Source: Mitosporidium daphniae (lineage: Eukaryota > Microsporidia). From it: 64,000 nucleotides of DNA. The first letter of the stretch is position 1; the number at the start of each line of letters is the position of its first letter. Below are positions 1 through 9,643 of this stretch, in pieces. The notes below the pieces were generated by a model. The model searched no databases. It was not told where the DNA came from and was given only the letters and a program-made list of their open reading frames with translations. The stretch lies in the NCBI RefSeq assembly GCF_000760515.2, contig NW_013546667.1, positions 1-64,000 of the forward strand, in the 5' to 3' direction. The position numbers were made by a program, and so were the translations under genes.

Positions 1-1312
1 AGTTTTTTTGAGATAAATTCAACTGAGATCGATATTCCCACTTGTATTTACATGCTGCCCGCCCGGTCCAGAACTCCGAGAAGTCCGAAAAAAAAATTCC
101 TCTAAAGCAGGAAGAATGAAAAATACTTTCTGGAATATCACTCAGCCTTAGCGCAGAAACCCAGGCCTTCAATGAGGCTCCACTGGAATAGAGTCCCAAG
201 CAGAGCCTAGAAACATTCATCCACAAAAAAACTTGTTTTAATTTTTATATTGCGATTTTATCGTTTGGTGGATTTCTCCCAAAATCGTTGCAACTTGAAA
301 TAAGCCCAGTTGCGCCGTATTTTAGTGTGTCGTTTTTGCAATTTTCTTTAATTAATACCCCTCGCTCAAAGTGCGGCCAAACCCTTTCCATCAAGAAACC
401 GACGATTGTAAATAAAAAAGTCGGCGTTATTTGGGAATGCTGTGCTCCGCTTTTAATAGCTTTGCGATTTCTGGCTATCTAAACCAGTCTAGTGGCTCAA
501 TTATGTTTTCAAGAATTTCTTTTTGTTTTTACCAATTATGCTGTATGTGTTTGTCTGATCCAGTCTTTCTAGACATGAATCTGAAGGCGGGGATATCTTA
601 GCACTTTAAATGAGAAAATGTTTATCGCAAGCTGATTCTCATAAGCTTTGCAAATTCCCTAAAATATCGCATCCATATGAAAACTTTGACCTCTTAGTTT
701 TGATAGAACATCTTTTTGGAATATTCTGTTCTCCCAGATCCTGCATATGGTCTCTTTCAACTATGAACTTTGTGCATGCATAATTTTTCCTCATTATTGC
801 ATCCAGAAAAGCCCCACCACGGCCAGCTATTTCCATTACATATGGAAGCAATGTGAACAATATTTTACTGGTTTATGGGTATCTTGGTACTGGCCAATTC
901 AAATATGTACCTCGTGATTATATGCTCGAGAACATTGACCCCGCTAAACCCTGAAATTTGATGTCCTTTGGCTGGCCCTATGACTTGACAGATAAATGAA
1001 TCTAGATCCCCCATACTTTGCTAGAAGATAATTGCACAGTTTTGTGCATTTTCCGCTCTTATTTTCATTTCATACCGTGGTCGATGTATCGGATTCATTT
1101 TCTAAGATCAAGAAATATTTTTCCAACTATTTTAGCTGAAATAAACGCTTTTTTCGTGCAGTGAAACTGAATTGAGATGAAAAAACACATAAATATCAGG
1201 TCCCTAAATGAATATTGGGCTATCGGCCGTAGCTTCCACAACTTTCCAGAAATGCGCATCTCTTTTGCCTGGTTGATCGATTAATTTACACCAGGATGCT
1301 CTATGGAATTTG
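1..1312. other. Unassigned left-end region
   Basis: No gene can be named in this 1.3 kb. The only sizeable open stretch is a minus-strand frame of about 70 codons at 639-860 that looks protein-like (mixed hydrophobic and charged residues) but matches no family I recognise and has no convincing start. Given the tiny introns elsewhere in the window, a spliced minus-strand gene could lie here. I see no tRNA-like fold, repeat or mobile element. Confidence 0.4.
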
Positions 1313-1796
1313 TCAATACGCCGTGAGTGCTTCATTGGGCTTTTCAAGCGCAAATATCTGCTCGACTTGCGGTCAACTTGATCTAATACCTTCTTTCATT
1401 GATGCCAATTCTGTATCATTTCTAGGATCCATCAGGGTAAATTCAATGGTCGACTTTTCCTCATATTGCCTCAAAATTTTCGAACGGGCCTCTTCTTGCA
1501 ATTCGATTTTCAAAAAAATGGGAATGAAAAAAATATGCTTTTGAAAGCCGCTTTGTGCGGATGACGCTATCTTTTAAAAATGACGATTCTCCTTCTCAAG
1601 CACTTGTTGTAATTACTCGAGTTCATCAATGTTTTCAAGGGGCTGAAGAGCCATTTATAGGGAACGTATGGTAGCATATTTTTCTACCATTGCAAAACAT
1701 TCTCTTTATGTGGTACATCAGCCTAAAATGAGGGCACGCTATTTGATGTGCATTCTCCGCCACTATCCTCATCGATTGTCCAATTTTGGATTTCAT
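1313..1796 (-). CDS. Putative spliced gene of unknown function
   Basis: A likely but incompletely resolved gene. The ATG at 1796 lies 3-4 bases downstream of an AAATTTTA box of the kind seen before many starts in this window, and it faces the plus-strand gene starting at 1847 across a 50-bp spacer. The first frame runs MKSKIGQSMRIVAENAH onward. The C-terminal part (about 1313-1540) becomes one open frame ending in ALTAY if a 24-nt GT-AG intron at 1366-1389 is removed; this part is rich in Glu, Arg and Lys and looks like a soluble helical tail after a hydrophobic stretch. The middle (about 1545-1690) needs one or more further introns that I could not place. I do not recognise the family. Confidence 0.3.
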
Positions 1797-1846
1797 TCTA
1801 AAATTTATTATAAGCACCAATGACAGGGTGTCATTCTTCTTTTTTA

Positions 1847-2167
1847 ATGAGTTGTTTTTGCATCATTGCGGGACTCACGTCAAGGGAACGCCGTGTTCAT
1901 ACCCTACCGGTGGAGTATGATCCCTCAAGGCTGCAATATTGCTTTGGATGTAGAAACATGCAAAAGCCGAATTTTAAAAGGCAAGACACTTGGTTTTCTC
2001 TATATTTTGTTCCCCTCTTTCGGGTTAGGAAAGGTCATCTGATTTCAGTTGTATGTAGCAATTGTAACTCCCCAATGCAGCTTAGTAACTATGGTGCTGC
2101 GCAACAAGCGCAAGCACAAGAACAAACACAAGCATTGACCCCTTCAGATGTACATAATAAAATTTAA
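1847..2167 (+). CDS. Small zinc-ribbon protein
   Basis: A single-exon protein of 106 residues. It has two CxxC knuckles, C32-x2-C35 and C70-x2-C73, separated by the conserved-looking WFSLYFVPLFRV segment, which is the layout of the fungal and plant 'zinc-ribbon 15' family of small uncharacterised proteins. The tail is Gln/Ala rich. The start at 1847 is preferred over the in-frame ATG at 1820 because family members begin with a short hydrophobic stretch (here FCIIAG) just before the first ribbon half. Its last 20 bases overlap the start of ALG14 in another frame. The biochemical role is unknown; metal binding is inferred from the cysteines. Confidence 0.7.
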   Translation: MSCFCIIAGLTSRERRVHTLPVEYDPSRLQYCFGCRNMQKPNFKRQDTWFSLYFVPLFRVRKGHLISVVCSNCNSPMQLSNYGAAQQAQAQEQTQALTPSDVHNKI

Positions 2168-2882
2168 AATTCTTTGCTCCTCTTTATCACTCGCGGCGAT
2201 ACTGCTTGCAGCAGTTGTTCTGTACAAAAAAATATCAAGGCCTTCATCCAAAAAAGCCACGTCTTTAACGCTCGTATTAGGCTCCGGTACTCACTAGTAT
2301 GCCTGAATCAAATCTAGGGGGCCATACTTCCGAATTGCTTCTACTGATGAGAGACTTTGATTTTGAGCAAAGCGGGATTAAGACTGTGCATGCTGTGATC
2401 GGCTCTGATGGTGATATTCTTAGCGAAAAAAAATTACTGGAGCAAAAGTGGATTCGGTCTGTAAATCTGAAAGTACGCTTACTTTTTTCAATCGCAATTA
2501 GATCCATAAAATTACCCGGGGACGTTTTGTCGGTGGTTCGCTGCTCAGCAGCATCCCACATCTGTTACAGCTCCTCCTGCAATCAATATGGCTTGCAAGA
2601 AAAATCTTTTGCACAGAAACAATAGTACGGTGGTAGCTAACTCCATAGGTGATTTGCAATGGCCCTGCCATTTGCGTGCCACTTGCCATAATTGGATCGC
2701 TGCTACGAGCGACTACTGGAAATAGATATCCCCTCGTCATATACGTCGAATCGTTTGCACGAGTATGTAATCTATCGATATCGGGGCGTATCCTTTATTG
2801 GTTCGCTACGAAATTCATCGTTCAATGGCCGCAGCTGCAGAGCAAATATAGCCAAGCGGAATATTTGGGGGTCTTAATATAA
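2148..2882 (+). CDS. ALG14: UDP-GlcNAc transferase membrane-anchor subunit ALG14
   Basis: Alg14 anchors and recruits catalytic Alg13 to the ER membrane; together they add the second GlcNAc to dolichol-PP-GlcNAc in N-glycan assembly. The gene model has four exons and 216 residues. Introns lie at 2287-2317 (31 nt), 2473-2501 (29 nt; a 5' site at 2461 giving 41 nt is also in frame) and 2625-2648 (24 nt, with CTAAC near its end). Splicing restores family landmarks: an N-terminal membrane anchor (about residues 7-26), LGSGGHTSE, the basic ITRGRFVGGS segment, CNGPAICVPL and the C-terminal VIYVESFARVCNLS...QWPQLQSKY block. The start ATG lies inside the 3' end of the upstream gene, and the same frame is open through the anchor, so this start is likely despite the overlap. 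Confidence 0.9.
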
Positions 2883-2952
2883 TGTTCAAATGGATCGATT
2901 TTCCCGGGAATTTAAACCAATTTTTCCACAAAAATCAAGTAAAATTTTTGTG

Positions 2953-3663
2953 ATGGCAATTAATTTTACCGGCTCCACCCTTCAGCAGGATGGTCGGTTT
3001 TCGGATAAGGATAGAAAACTCATGGCATCGATGAAATTCCCGGCGTCTTTTTCGAAAAAAATAGACATGAAGCGCGTGAATTTGGAATCCATCCGGCCAT
3101 GGATCTCCCTAACGACAACATCCATGCTTGGCGGTGTTGAGGATGATATTCTAAACTCGCTAATTATGAATTTCCTACAACAGCCGACAGTCGATCCCAG
3201 GATGGTCCAAGTACAAATCACCCCTTTTCTAGAGGCAAAGGCGCCCACGTTTATGTCAGTGCTATGGAATCTTCTCATCCAGGCGGAAACGACTCCAAAT
3301 GGAGTCCCGCCAACCTTAAATGAGCTCTTCAAAAAGACAATCACTGTGGAAAAGAAAAATGATACCACAGACACGTACGAGAATTGGAATCGGGAAAAAA
3401 AGCCAAACTCTACCGAGCATCGGAGAAACAGGTCCCCATCATGCTCACCAGAGAGACCACGTAGCCGTCAAGCCTCTCCTCATGCTCCAAATCGGTCCTT
3501 GAGACGCTCTCGATCAACACGGGATATCCGTAATGATTCTCCTAGACGGCTTCGAGCCAGTGAGCGCTACCGTGGACATGAAAAAGACGACGATGACCAT
3601 TATTCGAGGCATCGACACTACCTCGACCGCCGTAAACGTTCGCGATCACGCTCCCCAAATTGA
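2953..3663 (+). CDS. PWI-domain splicing factor, SRRM1/SRm160-like
   Basis: A single-exon protein of 236 residues. Residues about 1-125 form a PWI domain: the run FTGSTLQQDGRFSDKDRKL, then KFP, MKRVNLESIRPWISL and the helix containing FLEAKAPTFMSVLWNLL match the N-terminus of SRRM1/SRm160, a nucleic-acid-binding splicing coactivator. The tail (about 150-236) is an RS-like region rich in SR, RS, SPRR and RHRHY repeats. It is much shorter than animal SRRM1, which carries hundreds more RS residues. The ATG at 2953 is chosen over 2890 because conservation begins there and an AAAATTTTT box sits just upstream. The gene converges on MVD with 22 bp between stop codons. Confidence 0.85.
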   Translation: MAINFTGSTLQQDGRFSDKDRKLMASMKFPASFSKKIDMKRVNLESIRPWISLTTTSMLGGVEDDILNSLIMNFLQQPTVDPRMVQVQITPFLEAKAPTFMSVLWNLLIQAETTPNGVPPTLNELFKKTITVEKKNDTTDTYENWNREKKPNSTEHRRNRSPSCSPERPRSRQASPHAPNRSLRRSRSTRDIRNDSPRRLRASERYRGHEKDDDDHYSRHRHYLDRRKRSRSRSPN

Positions 3664-3685
3664 TTTTTATAAATAATTTCCACCA

Positions 3686-4784
3686 TCATTCGAAAGAGAC
3701 AATATGGGCACCTTTTTTTCCAAGTCCGCTCCGGAATACCTGGATTTCAGGGCTAATTTTGTTTCTAGAAAATTGCATCCAATCAGAAAGGTCCCTTTCT
3801 CGAAGGAAGACAAATGCATTGGGGCCTGCATCAAATGAATAGGCAACTCTGGCTGCACTAGCACCGTTGAACTCGGTAACTGCATCAATTATAGAATTCG
3901 AGAGCGACGAAAGATATATGATTGGCGGATATGAATCTAAACAGCATGCATGGAATGAATTCGAGTCCTTAATGATGAGCTCCAGAAGCGCGGAAAAGGA
4001 CCCACAGGCGATCAATTCCTTAGCCAGAGCAAGTCGGCCAGGGACCAGATTCAAGGTGCGATATTTCAGAAAAGCAGATGTCTCCACGCTACGACGCATG
4101 CCTTCTGTCGATGAAATGTGTTTCTTAGATGATGAAAAAATGTAGATAAGGATGACAAGCTCATTTAACTCCTCTGAGGCCGGAATGGTTTCTGCAAAGC
4201 TCTCCTTGTCAGGCCACTCCGTGGTGGGGCCATGCCATTCCACAAATCCTCCACTTGTAGGAATTGACCTGCAGGCGCTTCCTGACGCTTGGCGGGCCAA
4301 CTGAGTCAATTGCCGCTCTGAGATGTGATCTTCGAGCTCGAAAAGCTTGTACAATCCAAAAGCCAGAGCGGCCATTCCGGAGGCAGAGGATGCAATTCCC
4401 GCTGCTGTCGGAAAATTATTAAAAGACTCGATGGATATAGGTAGCCTTCCTTCTTGTTGGTATTTTTGCTTGCGAATGGCGTCCATCTATACATAAAAAA
4501 GGCAACACAAAAGCAATCCAAAAGCAAAGATCAATAGTTAGCTTTACCATGGAAATCAGCCTGCACACTCTGGATGAGAGGCTTGTCTCCTCCCCGTTCA
4601 GTACAAGGAAATCGTGTTGGATAGAATGATCAAACGAAATGGTGGTCAACGTGTAAATGGCCTCGGTGTCCAAAGTTGCTGATATGGATCCGTTGCATGG
4701 AACGATCAAGGTCTCATCCTTTTTACCCCAGTATTTGATGATGGCAATATTAATTGGTGCCTTAACGGTAACCCTTTTCTTCAT
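3686..4784 (-). CDS. MVD1: Diphosphomevalonate decarboxylase (MVD)
   Basis: Catalyses the ATP-dependent decarboxylation of mevalonate diphosphate to isopentenyl diphosphate, the last step of the mevalonate pathway, feeding sterols, dolichol and prenyl groups. Two exons encode 345 residues; the 61-nt intron is 4487-4547. The N-terminus VTVKAPINIAIIKYWGKKDE and, after the intron, NNFPTAAGIASSASGMAALA (the GHMP-kinase ATP loop) are diagnostic; ASGSACRSIPTSGGFVEW and the C-terminal SFDAGPNAFVF also match. It is somewhat shorter than fungal homologues (about 390). It diverges from the gene at 4807 with only 22 bp between start codons. Confidence 0.95.
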
Positions 4785-4806
4785 CCTAAAGGCGGTTAAA
4801 TTTTTT
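4785..4806. promoter_or_regulatory. 22-bp shared spacer between divergent start codons
   Basis: The start codons of MVD (minus, 4784) and the unknown gene at 4807 are separated by 22 bp, including TTAAATTTTTT directly before the plus-strand ATG. Any promoter elements must overlap the coding ends or be extremely compact. Confidence 0.5.
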
Positions 4807-5478
4807 ATGAATTTTATTGCTTATGTGTTGACATTTTGCTTGATCAATCTTGCTGTTTTTCCCAACAGTGAGGCATCCTTCACAGATGTAAGAAGCTTTA
4901 CGGAAGTCGAAAGGCTTGCGCATATTAATAACCTGGACATTGATAAGGTTTTACAAGCCATCTCTTGGTCAAGCATGCCTCGAGATTATTTTAATGGATG
5001 CTGGGATCATCCCTACACAAAAGATCTCCTTGAAAAGGCCGTCGATTCGGAAGACAGTTGGCTATTCATTTCGAAGGGGTTACTTCCGTCCCACAAAGCC
5101 AGCTTGATTCCAGGGATATTAAAAATATCCAAGAACCGCTCGACCTTACCACCATCATTCTATCCTCTGTTCGTAGATGTTGTCTCATTTTTTGAATATA
5201 TCTATCACCAATTGGATCCGCAACTTTTTGAAAATAACCCGGATCCCTTTGTTGTGGGCTTATCTCCAATGCTGGCAAACGATCTTATAAATGCTATCGA
5301 TGAAAGGGGGCTTTTTCTTCCGAAATTTCGAAAGGCTATCTCAAAAAAGGCAATGCTTTCAACATACAAACGCTGCTGCTTAAGGTGCGCCCGATTTCTT
5401 TCTAACGGAGCCGAAATTACATCCTTGACCTTAATTATACTCCCTTCCGCCTCGGCGATCATTATGATGCTCTTTTAA
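4807..5478 (+). CDS. Predicted secreted or membrane-anchored protein of unknown function
   Basis: A single-exon protein of 223 residues with no recognised family. The N-terminus MNFIAYVLTFCLINLAVF is a classic hydrophobic signal sequence, followed by a polar, aromatic-rich domain (WDHPYTKDLL, SFYPLFVDVVSFFEYIYHQL) and a second hydrophobic segment at the extreme C-terminus (about 205-223), so it could be a secretory protein with a C-terminal anchor or GPI-like signal. The start at 4807 follows a TTAAATTTTTT box; an in-frame ATG at 4657 lies antisense inside MVD and is rejected. A lineage-specific secreted protein is inference. Confidence 0.55.
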   Translation: MNFIAYVLTFCLINLAVFPNSEASFTDVRSFTEVERLAHINNLDIDKVLQAISWSSMPRDYFNGCWDHPYTKDLLEKAVDSEDSWLFISKGLLPSHKASLIPGILKISKNRSTLPPSFYPLFVDVVSFFEYIYHQLDPQLFENNPDPFVVGLSPMLANDLINAIDERGLFLPKFRKAISKKAMLSTYKRCCLRCARFLSNGAEITSLTLIILPSASAIIMMLF

Positions 5479-5601
5479 TGATCACCTCTTGCCATTGACC
5501 CATGCTGGCGACAAATCGATGTGCCGAGCTAATTAATATTTTAGACGCCAATCCCAATTTTTTAATCCCTGAATAAAGTTTTGATTTTTACTTCCATTGC
5601 G

Positions 5602-7278
5602 ATGACTGATAAATCTATACATCAGGGTGGTTCGGGGGCGCATGGCCATTGCTGCGAAATCGGCGAGATAATTTCTGAAACAAATAAGGGCCATAATCGA
5701 ATATATGACGACCCAATGATCGAATTATCATATGGTTATTTGGACGAAGGTGAGACTGATGCGCCTCCGGTTAACGTAGAGACGGGCGCTGTCTCGACAC
5801 AGTCTTTTTCATCCCTTATCACAAATGGATACCAGCCGATAAGAAACTCGACCTTTTTCCCACCAGTAATAGCGTACAAAATCACGCTAAAGGCACATTT
5901 TGTCTCTTACATTTAGACTCATGAAAAGCAAAGCCCATCCATCAGAAGAAGATATTCAGAATTTGAGGGATTTAGAAGCTATCTGATGGAAAAATATCCC
6001 AACATTCTGTTTCCGCCAATTCCGGAGAAGCACACCATCCGTAAGGAAATTGCGTTTTTCATCACAAGTTGATTACGCCCATCAAGTTAAAATACGGTCG
6101 CCCGATAAAGGAATGCTGGAGCGGCGTTGTGCGATTCTGCAGATCTTTACAAATCGCCTTGCGCTGCATCCGAAAATCGGAAAGTTGCATCTTTTCCATC
6201 TGTTTATAACCACGGCAATTCCGTTGCCAGAGCTTCTGGCCAGAAACAATGCCACGTTTATCAATACCGATGCCCCATTTGATCAGGATACCGTCTATAA
6301 CTTTCTATGGGACAAGGCCGAAACAACCAACGACTCGATTCGAGCTTCTTTAAATTCCTTGTATAAGATATGCAAGACCTTGTCGAAATCTTTTGGAGGT
6401 AATTTATGTTGCTAAAGCCAGTTATTTCGGAATGCAGCACAAATCTTTCAGATGTCCTTGCAGAAACCAATTGGAATCTTGCTGGCCTTGATCCTGAGCT
6501 GGCGAATTTTCAGAAATTGCAAACAAGCAATAAAAAAACAGAAGATTCACTTGTGGAAACGCTGTTTTCTTTCAGCCTCAAAAACGGCGACATCGTACCA
6601 AGTTCGGAATTTTCATTTTTAGGGGAAAATATTTTTTCTACGCTCCCATCTTTTGAAGGAGTTGGTGTTATTTTCAGATTCTGTCAAGGTAAGCAGGCAA
6701 TTTCCGTTCACATATCGCTAACAGTCGATCTTTGAATGTAAGCGTGCCCACTCCAGCAAAATGGAAAACCTCCGCAGAACGCTTGCTACTGAAAAGGCGA
6801 ACATTGACTCCTCAACTAGAAGCGAAGGCCAAATGCTGTTGTCTTCTGAAGACCAAAGCGTAAATATGCGGAGAATATCTTCCTCTCTAAGCCCATCGAA
6901 TATCTTTCGCAACCTGTCTGTTGCCCTGTCCTCGCTGCTTGACAGGGAGGCTAGCGTTGAAACGGCCCTTCGACGTTCCTTGGAAACCATCTCAAAGGTA
7001 TGCACCCAATCATCGATGTATGTGGTTAGCTTGAAACCGAAATCTCCCTGCATGCCCAAATGATGGCCGAATTTGACATTCTTATGAAGCACGAGCTTTG
7101 CCATTATTTTGCCCAAATTTCGTCAAATTCAGAGCATATAAAAGGGTCCATCCTGCAAGGTTTCATGGATTTCGACCACAAGGTATCGCCCAATCACCCC
7201 ATCGCATGTCAATATTCTGTCACACTCGTATTATTTGGCCAATTAGGGCCTATGTTTTGCATTTTGATGCTCTTTTGA
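5602..7278 (+). CDS. PX-BAR sorting nexin (Snx4/Snx41/Atg20-like)
   Basis: A phosphoinositide-binding membrane-traffic protein acting on endosomes. Seven exons and six tiny introns give 501 residues: 5893-5916 (24 nt, GC-AG), 6041-6068, 6399-6421 (23 nt), 6595-6622, 6689-6724 and 6998-7029. After a disordered acidic N-terminus comes the PX domain (about 85-200) with YKITLK, RRRYSEFEGFRSYL (the PI3P-binding RRYSEF) and the proline loop FPPIPEKH, then RRCAILQIFTNRLALHP. The C-terminal half is a helical BAR-like region with a clear heptad run around HLLKELVLFSDSVKSIFECK. Frame and coiled-coil continuity are restored only by removing all introns. A seventh intron after residue FDHK near 7185 is possible and would shorten the C-terminus. 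Assignment among Snx4, Snx41 and Atg20 is uncertain. Confidence 0.85.
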
Positions 7279-7363
7279 ATTTATTTAATTATGCTATTTT
7301 AGGGGGCGCCGATTTAGTCAAATCTGCCCCAGGCTTCATGACAAAATAGAAATGCAGCGGTGA

Positions 7364-7957
7364 TCATGCAGGGTTGGTATGAGATGAGTTTAATAAATTT
7401 CGGAGCATCGACACCTGTTCCTGCAATAGCTTTACTCTCATTTCCTTTTCACTGACTTTGGCGTAGAGGTTGGAGTAGAGCGTCAACAATGACTTTTCCC
7501 AGCCCTTCTTTCGTTCTCTAGCTATCTGCGAGGTCAAGCTTTTTTTGGAACGATGTTTGGATGACATCGTTTCAAAGAGTGAGTCATCCATATCAACGGA
7601 ATCATCATCGTTTGAATCTGAAGAAGAACACTGGGCCGAATCCTTCTTCTTCGATAGGGAAGGTCTTCCCCGTTTCCGAGAGAAAATTTTATAAAAGTAA
7701 TCGGGGTGGATGAATGCATCCATAAAGTTGCTGTTTGCAGCATCGCCCTGTATGGCACTACAGTGGCCATCAGTACCAGGCGCATCCGTTTGTGTGGGCA
7801 TCAATTCGCTCAGCATTAGCAAAAGATTGAAGCTTGGACAAGACTGAATTTGTTGTGTAGTTATGGTCCTACTAGTGTTCTGATGACCAGACAAACGATT
7901 TCTATTGGCCAGCTCAAGTAGAAAAGAATCAGGAAAACAAGTACCAAACTCCATCAT
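7364..7957 (-). CDS. Predicted nuclear protein with basic patch and leucine-zipper-like tail
   Basis: A single-exon, 197-residue protein I do not recognise. It has an AT-hook-like KRGRPS motif (about residue 95), an acidic Ser/Asp tract (SSSDSNDDDSVDMDD), a basic region (SSKHRSKKSL, ARERKKGW) and a C-terminal heptad repeat ending VKLLQEQVSMLRNLL. Basic region plus heptads resembles a bZIP layout, but the canonical basic-region signature is not seen, so DNA binding is only a suggestion. It converges on the sorting-nexin gene with about 85 bp between stops. Confidence 0.6.
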   Translation of the reverse strand: MMEFGTCFPDSFLLELANRNRLSGHQNTSRTITTQQIQSCPSFNLLLMLSELMPTQTDAPGTDGHCSAIQGDAANSNFMDAFIHPDYFYKIFSRKRGRPSLSKKKDSAQCSSSDSNDDDSVDMDDSLFETMSSKHRSKKSLTSQIARERKKGWEKSLLTLYSNLYAKVSEKEMRVKLLQEQVSMLRNLLNSSHTNPA

Positions 7958-8103
7958 ATCATAATGTAAAAAAGTTTTGCTTGATATTTCTCATAAAGTC
8001 AATTGTATTCGTCGACAAAGATCATCTGACTTAATTTCGGCGAAGATCACCTCGTAATTTACAAAACCACACCAAAATAAATTTTAATTTCAACCCTAAA
8101 AGT

Positions 8104-9245
8104 TTAACTCTTGCTCGAGGGCGAGGCATTCTTGACATTGTTATAGACGGCCATTGCCTGAGCAACAAAGCTAGCCGGATCTGAAGTTGGCGAGGAGGCG
8201 CCGCCGGGAAGCATCAGTGTCGTAGAAGATTTAGCGAGCGATCCAAATGCATCCATATATTTCTCTGCGATAATCAGAGAGACGGCACTGTTTCCATCTA
8301 CGTTGGTGCTCTTTAATACGCCAGCAATAGCTTCGATCCCTGCGCCAGTGGCTCGGGCTCGTAAGAGGATGGCTTCAGCCTCACCTAAAAATACGGCCAA
8401 CATAAAGGGTTACCGGTGGCATGGTTAATCTGCTCTATTTGATTAGATTCGGAAGCCAAAATCTGGGCCTGTTTCTTTCCTTCTGCAACGTTAATTTCGG
8501 ACTGTCTTTGGCCTATGTAAAAAGCGTCACGCACCACGCATATTTGTACCTTCAGACTCCAGGATTAGCGCTCGCTTCTGGCGCTCCGCAGAAACCTGCG
8601 AATGCATGGCTTTGACAACGGAATCAGGCGGATGAATGTCGCGAATCTCATATCGTAGGCATTTTATGCCCCATGCTTCCGCAGCTTCGTTTATAGCTTG
8701 CGTTATATTATGGTTTAGCTGAGAGCGCTCTGCCAGCGTACGATCCAAAGACATTTGGCCAATTTCAGACCTCATGGTGGTCTGGGCTAATTGGCTGATG
8801 CTGAAGTCAGCATCCTCAATTCCATAGGAGGCCTTGTATGGATCAAATATACGATAATACAGAACCCCGTCAATGGTGATGGTGACATTGTCTACAGTTT
8901 ATCGCTTGACTACTATTGTGTACCTTGAGTAATGGCCGATTGTGTGGGGATCTCTACAGCAACCTCTTTAAGGGTCTTGACATACCTAATGCGATCTATG
9001 AACGGAAATAGGATTGCAAGTCCGGGATCAAGGATGCGGGAGAATTTACCAAATCGTTCCACAACCCATGCTTGCTGCTGGGGGACAAATTTAACTACCG
9101 TGTTCATCGGAAGGCTATATGATCCGACATAAAAGTTTGGCGCATATCCGTAGCTATAAAAGGCTTTGCATAGTTTGGAAGGATAACCGAAGGCGCTTGC
9201 TGTTGTCGCTGACGAAGCAAATTTGGGGGCTCTCAACAAAAGCAT
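8104..9245 (-). CDS. Mitochondrial stomatin-like protein 2 (SPFH family)
   Basis: A scaffold of the inner mitochondrial membrane related to human STOML2. Four exons encode 347 residues; introns at 8892-8923 (32 nt), 8513-8549 (37) and 8385-8413 (29). A Ser/Arg-containing presequence (MLLLRAPKFASSATT) precedes the SPFH core: VPQQQAWVVERFGKFSRILDPGL, VKTLKEVAVEIPTQSAITQ, then after intron 1 DNVTITIDGVLYY, RSEIGQMSLDRTLAER, WGIKCLRYEIRDI and the helical QRQSEINVAEGKKQAQIL. The ATG at 9245 is chosen because the frame upstream has only a TTG. Together with other genes here it argues for a functional mitochondrion. Confidence 0.93.
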
Positions 9246-9643
9246 CACAAACTTGAAAAATCGCAAAGCAATACCGTACCCTAAACTTAATTTTCAAGAA
9301 ATTACAGACCGCTGCTGCATTTCGATTTGCCGTATTGCTATATTGGATGTTTAATAAAATCGATATCCAGTTTATCTTTCGAACAGTGATGCGAATACCT
9401 TTTTCAGTCGATTAAAAGTAACGTGTGTATCTTGTGTACAAGCAATTGCTACTTTCGTAAGGTAATTGGAAAATATCCACCCCTGTTCCAACGGTGGCAG
9501 AAACCGCCTCGAAAACAAAAAATCTTCTGGAAAACAGGCTTTTCAGAAATTCAATTGATCGTTTGGATTTCTGAACACACCCGGAAATTTGCACTTGATT
9601 GCCAGTGGTGATCAGACCTATTTTAATTAGTTTTTAAATTTAA
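9246..9643. other. Gap between SLP2 and IDO
   Basis: About 400 bp without an identified gene. Short open stretches occur on both strands (plus 9423-9611 with a tryptophan- and lysine-rich translation; minus 9412-9594), either of which could be a small spliced gene, but none could be joined into a convincing protein. The IDO-proximal end (about 9618-9652) is a long run of the AATTAATTAAATTTAAAAA type, like the AT-only boxes near many starts here. Confidence 0.4.

Noticed and set aside
5902-5916. A 15-nt GT-AG intron in the sorting nexin
   Set aside because: It keeps frame but would be far shorter than any other intron here; the 24-nt GC-AG alternative ending at the same site matches the size class.
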